DNA of 64,000 nt from Sphingobacteriaceae bacterium (GTDB taxonomy: Bacteria; Bacteroidota; Bacteroidia; Sphingobacteriales; Sphingobacteriaceae): contig JACMJM010000043.1 in NCBI GenBank assembly GCA_014380615.1, positions 106,848-170,847 on the forward strand. The letters are read 5' to 3'. Shown one piece after another: positions 31,335-40,659 of the stretch. Each line of letters starts with the position of its first letter. Within the stretch, counting starts at the first letter, position 1. A program made the translations under genes and the position numbers. Below the pieces are notes generated by a model, which was not told the DNA's origin, did no database searches, and was given only the letters and a program-made list of their open reading frames with translations.

Positions 31335-31739
31335 ATGCCACGAAGAAAAGCAAAGGAGTGTGATTTACTACAGCACAAACTTCAGACAAGGGTTAACGCA
31401 GCTAAATTCAAGCAGCTATCAGAACTAGCAGCAAAAGCAGCGAATGGCAGTACCAGCGACCTCCTGAGAGACATCCTGAACAACCGCCAGCTAGTTGTTC
31501 ATACCGTAGACAAAACACTGGCTGAATACATGCCTGAACTCATCAGGATAAGGAAGGAAATTAATGCAATCGGGAACAACATCAATCAGGTTACCCGCTA
31601 CTTTAATCAGTGCCAGGAAGAGACTAAAAAGATCTTTTTCGCGACGAGAGTTGCAGGCTTATATGAAAAGTCGGCATCTAAAGCTGAGGAACTGTTGAGA
31701 GTGATTGAACAATTAGGTGAGCGATGGTTGCGAAAATAA
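31335..31739 (+). CDS. mobilization accessory protein (MobC/MbpA-like)
   Basis: 134 residues. It has the MobC-like build: an N-terminal RHH-like region (HKLQTRVNAAKFKQLSELA), ELIRIRKEINAIGNNINQVT typical of relaxosome accessory proteins, and a helical C-terminus. It would bind oriT and help the relaxase. It overlaps the relaxase gene by 16 bases, so translation is coupled. Confidence 0.85.
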   Translation: MPRRKAKECDLLQHKLQTRVNAAKFKQLSELAAKAANGSTSDLLRDILNNRQLVVHTVDKTLAEYMPELIRIRKEINAIGNNINQVTRYFNQCQEETKKIFFATRVAGLYEKSASKAEELLRVIEQLGERWLRK

Positions 31740-32968
31740 TCACCGGAAAACACATTAGAGGAATCCTATGCTATAATGAGCATAAGGTAGAAAAGGGTAT
31801 TGCCAAGTTATTGACGGCAGAAAACTTTTTTACTGATGCCTCACGTCTTTCCTTTACAAATAAGTTAAGCCAGTTTGAAGCTTTCACAGAAAAGAACCGC
31901 AGAACCAAAACTAATGCTATTCACATATCTCTAAATTTTGATAATACGGACAAGCTGGACGATAAGCTGATAGCCGAGATCGGTAGCCGATATATGGCAG
32001 CTATTGGGTTTGATGAGCAACCTTACCTTTTATATCGGCATCATGATGCGGCACACCCGCATATCCATATCGTAACTACAAATATTCAAAGCAACGGAGA
32101 GCGAATAGACCTTCATAATATCGGCAAGAATCAGTCTGAGATAGCAAGGAAGGAATTAGAAAAGGAATATGGATTAGTTCAAGCTGAAAGTAAGAGACAG
32201 GTTGAGCTTAACCAATTGAAAGAAATAGATGTCTTAAAAGCTCTATATGGCAAGCATGAGACTAAGCAAGCCATTTCCAATGTAGTGAGATATGTTGTTC
32301 GTAACTGGAAATACACCTCACTTCCAGAACTAAATGCTATTCTCAATCAATACAACGTTTCCGCCGATAGAGGGCCTGAGAACTCCAAAATGTTTGAGAA
32401 GAATGGATTGGTATATTATCTCTTAGACAATGGCAAAAAAATAGGTGTTCCTATAAAAGCCAGCAGCATCTACGGGAAACCAACACTGAAATTTCTTGAA
32501 AGCAGGTACAAGCTCAATGAGCAATTAAGGCTCCCTTTTAAGGTACAACTAAAAAATAATATTGATGGGGCAAGGCTTCATCCATCGACAAAGAATGAGT
32601 TTGAAAAACAACTGAAAGCAAAAGGTGTCCAAGTACTTTTCCGGCAAAATGCGGAAGGAAAAATCTATGGAGTCACCTTTACTGACCATCTATCTAAATC
32701 TGTTTTCAATGGTAGCGACTTAGGAAAATCCTATAGCGCTAAGGCTATTACGGATTGCTTTGTCCAGAAACCAGAAAGCAAGGTAGACAGTACTAGCGTT
32801 TCCACTGAAAAGCATATTAAAAATACTAATCTGAATTTTTTTCTGGAAGGTTCACACTCTACGCCAAGCAGTTTATTGGATGGCCTATTAAAAACGGAGT
32901 ATGATGGTATGCCAATCGGCATGTTCCAAAACCAGCGCAAAAAGAAAAAACGAAGATTAAACCGATAA
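31724..32968 (+). CDS. relaxase/mobilization nuclease (MobP-like)
   Basis: 414 residues. AAHPHIHIVTTNI near residue 110 is the metal-binding HxHxH-like cluster of MobA/VirD2-family relaxases, preceded by TNAIHISLNF. The N-terminal MVAKIITGKHIRGILCYN carries the Tyr that would attack oriT DNA. The C-terminal half is helical and variable. It nicks oriT and remains attached to the transferred strand. Confidence 0.9.
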   Translation: MVAKIITGKHIRGILCYNEHKVEKGIAKLLTAENFFTDASRLSFTNKLSQFEAFTEKNRRTKTNAIHISLNFDNTDKLDDKLIAEIGSRYMAAIGFDEQPYLLYRHHDAAHPHIHIVTTNIQSNGERIDLHNIGKNQSEIARKELEKEYGLVQAESKRQVELNQLKEIDVLKALYGKHETKQAISNVVRYVVRNWKYTSLPELNAILNQYNVSADRGPENSKMFEKNGLVYYLLDNGKKIGVPIKASSIYGKPTLKFLESRYKLNEQLRLPFKVQLKNNIDGARLHPSTKNEFEKQLKAKGVQVLFRQNAEGKIYGVTFTDHLSKSVFNGSDLGKSYSAKAITDCFVQKPESKVDSTSVSTEKHIKNTNLNFFLEGSHSTPSSLLDGLLKTEYDGMPIGMFQNQRKKKKRRLNR

Positions 32969-32978
32969 ATATTGAATT

Positions 32979-34991
32979 ATGAATACCGGAGAAAATGAAC
33001 AAGGGCTTAGAAAGATTATGGATTTCACGAGGATGTTATCCGTCTCTATTTTAGTAATCCATTTTTACTTATGCTGCTACGTAGTCTTTAAGGAGGCAGG
33101 GTTTTCGAGTACCATCAGCGATAGGATCTTAACCAATATAGCACGAATAGATATTTTTAAATCTGCTCTGACAGCAAAAGCAGGTACTTTATTATTGCTG
33201 ATAATATCATTACTGGGAGCCAAAGGAAAAAAAGATGAGAAGCTACTTCTAAAGGCACTAGTTACCTATGCTTTGATAGGACTGCTTCTATATTTTGGAA
33301 GTGCTTTTCTGTATGAATTACGCCTTTCAAATCATGCCTTTGCAGTAAGTTACATAGGTGCTTCTACTTTAGGGTATATACTGATTTTATCAAGCGGTAC
33401 CAGGCTTTCCCGATTATTAATATTAAATCTAGCCAGCGATATATTCAACAAAGAAAATGAGACCTTCCCGCAAGAAGAAAGGAAGCTGGAAAATGAGTTT
33501 TCTGTTAACCTGCCTGCACAATACTACCTCAAAGGCAGAACCCGCAAAAGCTGGATTAACATTATCAATCCCTTTAGAGGATCATTGATACTTGGTACTC
33601 CCGGTTCTGGAAAATCATATTTTGCAATTCGGCATATCATCACCCAACATATCAAGAAGGGTTTTAGCATGTTTATCTACGATTTTAAATATGATGATCT
33701 AACCAAAATTGCTTACAATACCCTCCTGAACTGCGAGAATCAAAAGCACTTACAACGAAAGTTTTATGTAATCAATTTTGAAGATTTAACCCGGACGCAT
33801 CGGTGCAACCCTCTGGACCCTCAGAGCATGACAGACATTACAGATGCCACAGAGGCATCAAGAACAATCATGTTAGGGTTGAACCGCGAATGGATCAAAA
33901 AACAAGGGGATTTCTTTGTAGAATCACCTATCAATTTTGTAACGGCGATCATTTGGTATTTGAGAAAATACAAAGACGGCATTTTTTGCACGTTACCGCA
34001 TGTTATCGAATTGATGCAGGTTGAATATAAATACCTGTTTGCAGTGCTTAACCAAGAACCAGAAATTGAGGTTCTAATCAATCCCTTTATTTCGGCCTGG
34101 AAAAACGAAGCGTATGATCAATTAGAAGGTCAGGTGGCAAGTGCTAAAATTAGTATGGCAAGACTATCGTCGCCCGCTTTGTACTTCGTTTTGTCAGGAA
34201 ACGACTTTACCCTTGATTTGAACAATCCAGATGAGGCCAAAGTTATCTGCATGGGCAATAATCCACAAAAGCAACAGGTATATGGAGCCGTATTAAGTTT
34301 ATATATCTCAAGAATGATTAAACTGATAAATCAGAGAAATAAGCAGAAATGCAGCTTGATTTTTGATGAGTTTCCTACTATCTATTTTAATAATATTGAT
34401 AGCCTGATTGCTACTGCCCGATCCAATAAAGTTGCTACTACTCTGGCTGTTCAGGATTACAGCCAGTTAAAAAAGGATTATGGGAAGGAACAAGCTGAGG
34501 TGATTTTGAATATAGTTGGAAACATTATAGCGGGCCAGGTTACCGGCGATACGGCAAAGCAACTATCTGAACGGTTTGGCAAGATTCAGCAGAAGAGGCA
34601 TAGTGTCTCGATCAATAGCTCCGACACTTCTCACAGCACCTCTACTCAATTGGATTTTGCTATTCCTTCCTCCAAAATATCAACTTTGTCTTCAGGCGAA
34701 TTTGTAGGAATGGTTGCTGATGAGCCTCAAACTAAAATTGACTTGAAGATTTTTCATAATGAAATATTGAATGACCATGAGGGTATAAAAAAAGAAGAGG
34801 ATAATTTTAGAGATATTCCCTTAATTAGAGACGTTGACTTAGATATTGTCCAAATGAATTATTTCCAGATCAAGGAAGATATTCAGGACTTGGTTTTCGG
34901 AAAGCTCAATGGTAGAGAGGAGATGCAACCTCAAATGGAAAATAGAGGTGGATATCAGCGGGATTACAAAAAGAGCCTATTGAACCCTTGA
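32979..34991 (+). CDS. type IV coupling protein (VirD4/TraG-like)
   Basis: 670 residues. Several hydrophobic segments (residues ~15-160) anchor it. Walker A is GTPGSGKSYFAI near 207; Walker B is CSLIFDEFPTIYF near 460. The mid-region (EGQVASAKISMARLSSPALY) is typical of the family. It couples the relaxase-DNA complex to the transfer apparatus. It follows the relaxase after 10 bases and ends where the Qat operon begins from the opposite strand. Confidence 0.9.
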   Translation: MNTGENEQGLRKIMDFTRMLSVSILVIHFYLCCYVVFKEAGFSSTISDRILTNIARIDIFKSALTAKAGTLLLLIISLLGAKGKKDEKLLLKALVTYALIGLLLYFGSAFLYELRLSNHAFAVSYIGASTLGYILILSSGTRLSRLLILNLASDIFNKENETFPQEERKLENEFSVNLPAQYYLKGRTRKSWINIINPFRGSLILGTPGSGKSYFAIRHIITQHIKKGFSMFIYDFKYDDLTKIAYNTLLNCENQKHLQRKFYVINFEDLTRTHRCNPLDPQSMTDITDATEASRTIMLGLNREWIKKQGDFFVESPINFVTAIIWYLRKYKDGIFCTLPHVIELMQVEYKYLFAVLNQEPEIEVLINPFISAWKNEAYDQLEGQVASAKISMARLSSPALYFVLSGNDFTLDLNNPDEAKVICMGNNPQKQQVYGAVLSLYISRMIKLINQRNKQKCSLIFDEFPTIYFNNIDSLIATARSNKVATTLAVQDYSQLKKDYGKEQAEVILNIVGNIIAGQVTGDTAKQLSERFGKIQQKRHSVSINSSDTSHSTSTQLDFAIPSSKISTLSSGEFVGMVADEPQTKIDLKIFHNEILNDHEGIKKEEDNFRDIPLIRDVDLDIVQMNYFQIKEDIQDLVFGKLNGREEMQPQMENRGGYQRDYKKSLLNP

Positions 34992-35010
34992 CTTAATAAA
35001 AATACTTCGT

Positions 35011-35745
35011 TTAACTATGGCTGATATCCTTTATCATACCTAGGAAATTATCTTTTATTTGCTTCGAGACACTTGGGTGGCTCAAACCATGTATTTTAGA
35101 TAAGTACGATTCTACTAAACTTACATCATCCGGCTTGACAGGCCTCCCGTTTTTTTTAATAAAAGGACCATCTGTTTCAGTTAAAATTCTGTTTAGAGGT
35201 ATCCTTTTAATTATCGCTTGGCCGTTTTTAGAAGCAATCATTGCCGTGTTAATTGAAAAAAAACACCCATGATTTAAAATTTGCTCTACCAAGCTTCCAG
35301 GTCCGGTATACCAGTGAAATATAGCGTTTTCTATATTGTATCTAATAAGTTCCTCCAATACCGCCTTTTCGGCTCGACGTGAGTGTAAACTTATAATCTT
35401 TTTTTGAGGGGCTAGTATTGCAAGAATTTTCTTGAAGGAATCTAGCTGTATTTCCTTTGTAGGTAACCCTTCTACCGAAAAATCTAACCCAATTTCACCT
35501 ACGTAAGAGGTTCTCCAAAGATTCTCGCAAAACATTTGAAACTCTTTAGAATGTTCTTCCGCAAATAATGGATGCATTCCTAAAGCAAGTCTTACTTTCT
35601 TGAATGTCAATAAATGTTGATAACCAACCTCAAAGTGACTTGGTAAGCTTGTCATACCGATTGTAATAATCCCTTTCTCTTCACACTCCCTCGCAACTTT
35701 CAAGGGGTCATCATACATATCGATATGGCAATGCGTATCCACCAT
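35011..35745 (-). CDS. qatD: QatD, TatD-family DNase of Qat defence system
   Basis: 244 residues. TatD metal-site residues are in order: DTHCHIDMYDD (HxH), GEIGLDF (Glu), ISLHSRRAE (His), IFHWYTGPG (His) and TETDGPF (Asp). It is the last gene of a four-gene operon, one base after qatC, in the canonical QatABCD order. In the known system it is an essential nuclease-like component for anti-phage defence. A plain TatD housekeeping enzyme is unlikely given the neighbours. Confidence 0.9.
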   Translation of the reverse strand: MVDTHCHIDMYDDPLKVARECEEKGIITIGMTSLPSHFEVGYQHLLTFKKVRLALGMHPLFAEEHSKEFQMFCENLWRTSYVGEIGLDFSVEGLPTKEIQLDSFKKILAILAPQKKIISLHSRRAEKAVLEELIRYNIENAIFHWYTGPGSLVEQILNHGCFFSINTAMIASKNGQAIIKRIPLNRILTETDGPFIKKNGRPVKPDDVSLVESYLSKIHGLSHPSVSKQIKDNFLGMIKDISHS

Positions 35746-37071
35746 TTATATCCCAGCTTTACTTTTTATGACAGTATTACCAACTTTTTTCACCCACTGT
35801 TTAAGTTCAGTCCTTGTTCTTTCGACAACGCCAACGTACTTGTCTAACTTTCCTAATTCCTTTATGCCGTTGACAATTAGTTCTTGTTTAATCGCCCTAC
35901 TTGACAGCGGTGTTTTTAAGAATTCTAGGCATGCCCCAGCATCTTGACCTTTTTGCCTGGTAAATGGATTAAGAAGATTAATGTCATTACCATATGTTGT
36001 TTTATCTAATATCGATAACAAAGAAGCCCTTCTGTAAATGCACGGCATACAAATACCACAATGAGAAGCACCTGGTACATCCCAGTGGGCCCTGTGTCCG
36101 CGCTTTCCACAAGAATTAGATGCATCAACCAACTTTTTTAAAATAGCTTGATCTTTACAATTCGCCACCATTTCCCCTTTAGTAAGAAATTCGTAAGGAT
36201 TTGATATCGACGTATCAATACTTAATTGACTCCAAATTGATTTAATCATATTTAGCACAGTTGGGTGAGTCGTTCTAGTGCTACAGGCACTCCGCCTGGA
36301 GGAGCTTAAGGGATAATTTAACGACACTGTGCCATTTTCTGGAACTATGACCAGTGGAATCTTTTTGCCTTGGGCAGCTAGTAATGCCATTCCAATGAAT
36401 AATATAGATCTACTTCTAAAAGTTGTTTCCTTAGGCAATGTTGAATGATCTAAAGAAACTTTCAATGAAGATATATAGGAGAATTGTCCGCCATAATCTT
36501 CTTTAATACTACTCATCAAATATTTTTGATCACTAAATGGACCATGCATTTGAGAATCATAGTGCGATATAAATAATACCTTTTCATTGGGTTTAGTCGT
36601 CAGAAAGTCAATTGCACCTATCAATGAGTCTAATCCTCCGGAAAACAAGTTTACCTGTGCGAATGTGTCAGAAAAATAGGGCTCTAGAGGTTTGGCAGGA
36701 AAGTCAAACTTCCCTTTATAAAAATCAACCTCCCAGTAATCTCCTGTTAAAAAGGATAACATATTTGAGACCTCTGGTGATATAGTTTTCCATTTTGCGG
36801 GATCATTAACCGGAAAAGATATTTTAAGCTCCCTCGACCATCCGTCGATGGAGTTTCTTCTTCTTTCAATAAACCTATCAATCCCATAAATGGTAGCAGA
36901 CAACATAAAAAAGTCGACTACATCTAGTGTTACCTGGTTTGCAAACGAAAGTACTTTACCAAAATTTATTCTAAGATCTGCCTGTGCACTTGAGTCTGTT
37001 GAAAGCCTTACAGTCGCCAGGCCAGACCGTTCGTCGTATACGGGAATTGCAACCTTAATTACTATTTTCAT
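35746..37071 (-). CDS. qatC: QatC, QueC-like protein of Qat defence system
   Basis: 441 residues from ATG 37071; TTG at 37077 is possible. FSGGLDSLIGAIDFL near residue 140 is the PP-loop of the QueC/ATP-pyrophosphatase fold. The C-terminal Cys set (CGKRGHRAHWDV, then HCGICMPCIYRR) matches QueC's zinc site. It is likely nucleotide-modifying. It overlaps qatB by 17-23 bases. Its role in defence is known only at system level. Confidence 0.9.
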   Translation of the reverse strand: MKIVIKVAIPVYDERSGLATVRLSTDSSAQADLRINFGKVLSFANQVTLDVVDFFMLSATIYGIDRFIERRRNSIDGWSRELKISFPVNDPAKWKTISPEVSNMLSFLTGDYWEVDFYKGKFDFPAKPLEPYFSDTFAQVNLFSGGLDSLIGAIDFLTTKPNEKVLFISHYDSQMHGPFSDQKYLMSSIKEDYGGQFSYISSLKVSLDHSTLPKETTFRSRSILFIGMALLAAQGKKIPLVIVPENGTVSLNYPLSSSRRSACSTRTTHPTVLNMIKSIWSQLSIDTSISNPYEFLTKGEMVANCKDQAILKKLVDASNSCGKRGHRAHWDVPGASHCGICMPCIYRRASLLSILDKTTYGNDINLLNPFTRQKGQDAGACLEFLKTPLSSRAIKQELIVNGIKELGKLDKYVGVVERTRTELKQWVKKVGNTVIKSKAGI

Positions 37072-37879
37072 CGCCAATTATATTTATGATAGATTGAAAA
37101 ATTGATTCAATTGCCTTCTGGCCGTCTTCACCTTTCCAGTCAATTTTTGACACTTCTCGCTGCTCATTTAGTACCCTTACCTGTCCTAAAATATCGTCTT
37201 TTATGATTTTGAATGTCTCGTTGCTTATAAACTCCCCTTTTTGCTGTGTTATTTTTTCTTGGAATCTTTGAGATAAATGTTCAAATATGTATAGGCCCCA
37301 AAAGCGGCAAAGAATATCTGCTAAGCCATTTCCTTCGACTGAACCTTTTATAAGTTCTTCAAATTTGTCTAGGTCATTCCCTGTTTGTTCAGCTAATTCA
37401 TTAAAAACTTCAGATGAGGCCTTGTTAGCTGCCGTTTCATCCATTCCAGTATTTGAATCTGAACAGTAAATAAGTAGGAAATCTACGACATCTTGTATTT
37501 TCTTGCCGTTTAAGCTACCAAAACCAATATCTATTAAAGCCTGCTGTAATCCGCCGCTACTCACACCTGAGAAGAACCCGGCTATTTTCTTCGAAGACCT
37601 TATTCCAGCTTTACCCAGGGAAGATGATTTGCCGCTACTTATAATATTAGATCCACCACCAGTTTTAACAAGATTTCTAAAGGCAGACTTTAGATGATTA
37701 TTTCTTCTTAATACTAGATTTTGGTATTCCGTTGCTGCTTTATCCGGGTCATCAGGTGTGTCGTTCTGTTGAGAGTTTTCTTTCTCCACGGTTTTTGCGA
37801 TGTCTGTTATTGCCTTATTTAGATTCTTCCAATTAGGTTGTCCAGGAACTCCTGGAACAATTCGTTGTGTAGTTCCCAT
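37055..37879 (-). CDS. qatB: QatB, unknown-function component of Qat defence system
   Basis: 274 residues, no enzymatic motif. It has an N-terminal helix-rich charged region, a Ser/Gly linker (SGKSSSLGKAGIRSSKK) and a helical C-terminal half. It is placed between qatA and qatC with an overlapping TAATG junction at 37879, which gives the identity. Role: assigned from system context rather than its own motif. Confidence 0.85.
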   Translation of the reverse strand: MGTTQRIVPGVPGQPNWKNLNKAITDIAKTVEKENSQQNDTPDDPDKAATEYQNLVLRRNNHLKSAFRNLVKTGGGSNIISSGKSSSLGKAGIRSSKKIAGFFSGVSSGGLQQALIDIGFGSLNGKKIQDVVDFLLIYCSDSNTGMDETAANKASSEVFNELAEQTGNDLDKFEELIKGSVEGNGLADILCRFWGLYIFEHLSQRFQEKITQQKGEFISNETFKIIKDDILGQVRVLNEQREVSKIDWKGEDGQKAIESIFQSIINIIGDENSN

Positions 37880-39762
37880 TAATTTTTCGACTGGTTTAGA
37901 AGTGCTTTTGATATTTGTGATTTAGGCTTAAAAACAGCGTATATTCGTTCTACATCTGTATTCTTTTTAGCAGCAAGGATAAAATCATTTCGCAAACTGA
38001 AAGGAATTTTTTCATGATCCATCTGTTTTATTGCTCTTGTATAAGATTCTATAGTGCCTGAGGAACATTGTGCCATAAGTTCAATAAACACCTTATGCAA
38101 ATTCCCATTCTCAGGCATTTTTGACACTTCTTTTTCCAACAAAGAAAGCAACACCTCATTGTCGGCATCACTAAGCTTACCCACCACCTCTTTAGAAATA
38201 GTATTTGATAGGATGGTCCCAGATCCGTGTTCTACTAACTTCTTAAAAAGTGTGCGAATATGGGTAGGCACAAGAGAAGAACCACTTATAGAGCCCATTA
38301 ATTGATCCCGGGATATCCAATAATAATCTCTCAAATCTATGTTTGTGAGTTTAGGAGCTACATTCAACCAGCGTATTACTTTTTCTGTAGCCCAATCTGG
38401 GGAGAACTGCTTTTTAATTTCCTCGAGGTCATTAGAAAATCCGAGTTTCTCAAGATCAGTAATTTCCTTAGGCTCGCCTTTTTGTAGTGCTTGCCAATCA
38501 TAGATCTTCTTAAATAAACTAGGTGCAGAATATTCCAGCACCATTAGCTTAGCAAGTACATCAATTCTGAAGTCAGGGATTTTGGCTACATGAACTAAGC
38601 GATTTCGTAACGTGAACGTATTCAAAAATCTCTTTATTTGCCGTGGGTTTCCATTAAGTCCTTCTGTAATTATTGAGGATAAAGATGCTAATAGTGAGAC
38701 GCTTTCACCTAACTTTGACTTTTCCTCCTCTGTGATAATGGATTCGATATCGCCAAATCCAAATACTCCATAGCGATTCTTTTCTCTATGAGCGCAAAAA
38801 GAACTATGTACTCTGCCGAAACTCTCGGTCAGCTCCTTCTTGCAAAAAAGCAAAGTCATATACGTTTCAACCTCGTTGTCCGAAAGCTTAGGGAGTATAT
38901 AGGGAACTTGGATGAGCTTTTCTAAATAATCACTAACAATTCGGCTGTTTCGACTATTTGGATCATCGGCGAATTCAATTCGGTCTGTTTTATAACGATG
39001 TTCAATCGCATGCCTTACGATCCTCGGATCTGCTCCAATCACAAAAGCTGTTTTTTCAACATTCAAAAAGAGCTTAACAGCTTCTAGATTTTCAATAAGC
39101 CGTTCAGGTGTACAGCGATCTAAATCGTCAATGATGACTACCAGTTTCTTAATCTCTGATTCTTCAATTAGTGCTTTGAAATCGTCCCGAAACTCCCTGA
39201 CCAATTTTGACTCGTCTGGTTCATTTTTCTTTATTAGATCTTTTAAGAATTCATCAGCCCCTTCGCCTTGGAGTTTATCAGCCAATGTTTTTCCATCAAT
39301 ATTGGAAAATTCGTTTAACAATGATGGTATCAACGAAACGCCCCCTGTTAAATATGCCGCCGCAGTAGGGATAACCACTTTTTTAAATCCTAATCCCAAA
39401 ACTCGCATCCAATTAACAGACTTAAGGAGCTTTGCAGTTTTATTTTTAACCTTGTTTCCAAGAGTTTTATGAGTTTCGAACTTCTCTATTATCGATTCTA
39501 ATAATGCTGCCTTAGCATCGTCATACCCTTCAAATATCCATCCGTTAAAATATAAAACAAGAGTACCATCCTTTAGTTCGTCGTTTTCCCCTGATAGCTC
39601 CTCATGTACAATTTTCAATATACTTGACTTGCCACTTCCCCAATCACCGAAAACCCCAATGGTAACTGGTAATACGTTTTCATCATTTATTACATCAATA
39701 AGGAGTTCAGCGTGTACTCGAAAACCTAAAAGGTCTTCCGAAGTCTCGTTATCAGCCCACAT
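37879..39762 (-). CDS. qatA: QatA, KAP-family P-loop NTPase of Qat defence system
   Basis: 627 residues. Walker A GVFGDWGSGKSSILKIV is near residue 38; Walker B KLVVIIDDLDRCTPE is near 210. Other KAP marks are a hydrophobic stretch after residue 120 and the NGNPRQIKRFLNTF motif near 370. First gene of the operon. KAP NTPases act in several defence systems; here it is probably the switch or motor. No promoter could be read with confidence in the upstream 300 bases. Confidence 0.92.
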   Translation of the reverse strand: MWADNETSEDLLGFRVHAELLIDVINDENVLPVTIGVFGDWGSGKSSILKIVHEELSGENDELKDGTLVLYFNGWIFEGYDDAKAALLESIIEKFETHKTLGNKVKNKTAKLLKSVNWMRVLGLGFKKVVIPTAAAYLTGGVSLIPSLLNEFSNIDGKTLADKLQGEGADEFLKDLIKKNEPDESKLVREFRDDFKALIEESEIKKLVVIIDDLDRCTPERLIENLEAVKLFLNVEKTAFVIGADPRIVRHAIEHRYKTDRIEFADDPNSRNSRIVSDYLEKLIQVPYILPKLSDNEVETYMTLLFCKKELTESFGRVHSSFCAHREKNRYGVFGFGDIESIITEEEKSKLGESVSLLASLSSIITEGLNGNPRQIKRFLNTFTLRNRLVHVAKIPDFRIDVLAKLMVLEYSAPSLFKKIYDWQALQKGEPKEITDLEKLGFSNDLEEIKKQFSPDWATEKVIRWLNVAPKLTNIDLRDYYWISRDQLMGSISGSSLVPTHIRTLFKKLVEHGSGTILSNTISKEVVGKLSDADNEVLLSLLEKEVSKMPENGNLHKVFIELMAQCSSGTIESYTRAIKQMDHEKIPFSLRNDFILAAKKNTDVERIYAVFKPKSQISKALLNQSKN

Positions 39763-40063
39763 AGTTAATTATTAAAAAAGTTAAAATATACTCATCAGAA
39801 AGAACTATGGATATTAGGAAGAAACAAAGCCACAGGTTCAGATAATCAAATCTAATTAATAGATAACATAATTAATAGGACTGTTGAAAAAATCTCATTT
39901 AGGTTAATGAAATAGATAATTTTTTTTATGGCTATCCGAGTTTATAAATTATGGAGTGTGATATTATAGATCTACGTCCTCACCCTTTTTTGTGAATCGC
40001 ATGAGTTAAACATTTTTCAAACTAAGATGTTATCTACTTGCATCCTAACTACTTATACCGCCT
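39763..40063. other. divergent intergenic region, qatA and GNAT
   Basis: AT-rich, without a credible gene. It must hold the promoter of the Qat operon (minus) and that of the GNAT gene (plus). No clear operator was read. Confidence 0.4.
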
Positions 40064-40639
40064 ATGAAAAATGCCGAATACTCAGACAAAGAGTTAGTCG
40101 TAGACATTTTAACTGACTCCTTTGAAACCAACAAAAGCGTAAATTATATCATTAAACAGGATAGTAAGCGCAAAAACAGAATTAGAGCATTAATGGATTA
40201 CTCTTTTGAAGTTTGCAAAGAGTTTGGAGATGTTTACTTGAGTGATGATAAGAAAGCTTGTGCCCTGGTATTGTTTCCAGACAAAAAGAAAACAACACTT
40301 AAATCCATTCAACTGGATTTAAAGCTTATTTTATCTAGCGTTGGTCTATCCAATATCAAAAAGACACTTGAACGTGAATCTCTGATTAAAAAGCATCAAT
40401 CTAAAGATACTATGTATTATTTATGGTTCATTGGAGTTGATCCGAGGCATCAAAACTCAGGAATTGGTTCGACACTTTTAAATGAGGTGATAAAAGATAG
40501 TGAAAGTAAAAAAAGGTCCATCTATCTTGAAACGTCCACAATGAAGAACCTTCCATGGTATAAAAAATTCGGCTTTGATGTTTATAATGAGCTTGATTTG
40601 AGTTATAAATTATTCTTTCTTAAAAAAGAAATAGCATAA
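40064..40639 (+). CDS. GNAT-family N-acetyltransferase
   Basis: 191 residues. The acetyl-CoA binding pattern is GVDPRHQNSGIGSTLLNEVI (R/Q-x-x-G-x-G/A type) near residue 127, followed by a strand-helix and WYKKFGFDVY at the end. The substrate is unknown. The N-terminal half is more variable. It precedes a LuxR-type membrane regulator by 20 bases, so it may be co-transcribed. Confidence 0.85.
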   Translation: MKNAEYSDKELVVDILTDSFETNKSVNYIIKQDSKRKNRIRALMDYSFEVCKEFGDVYLSDDKKACALVLFPDKKKTTLKSIQLDLKLILSSVGLSNIKKTLERESLIKKHQSKDTMYYLWFIGVDPRHQNSGIGSTLLNEVIKDSESKKRSIYLETSTMKNLPWYKKFGFDVYNELDLSYKLFFLKKEIA

Positions 40640-40659
40640 AGTCTTAATTCGAACTGCCT

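Noticed and set aside
35011..35745. Housekeeping TatD DNase
   Set aside because: It is the last gene of a tightly coupled operon with the other Qat components, so the defence assignment is more likely.
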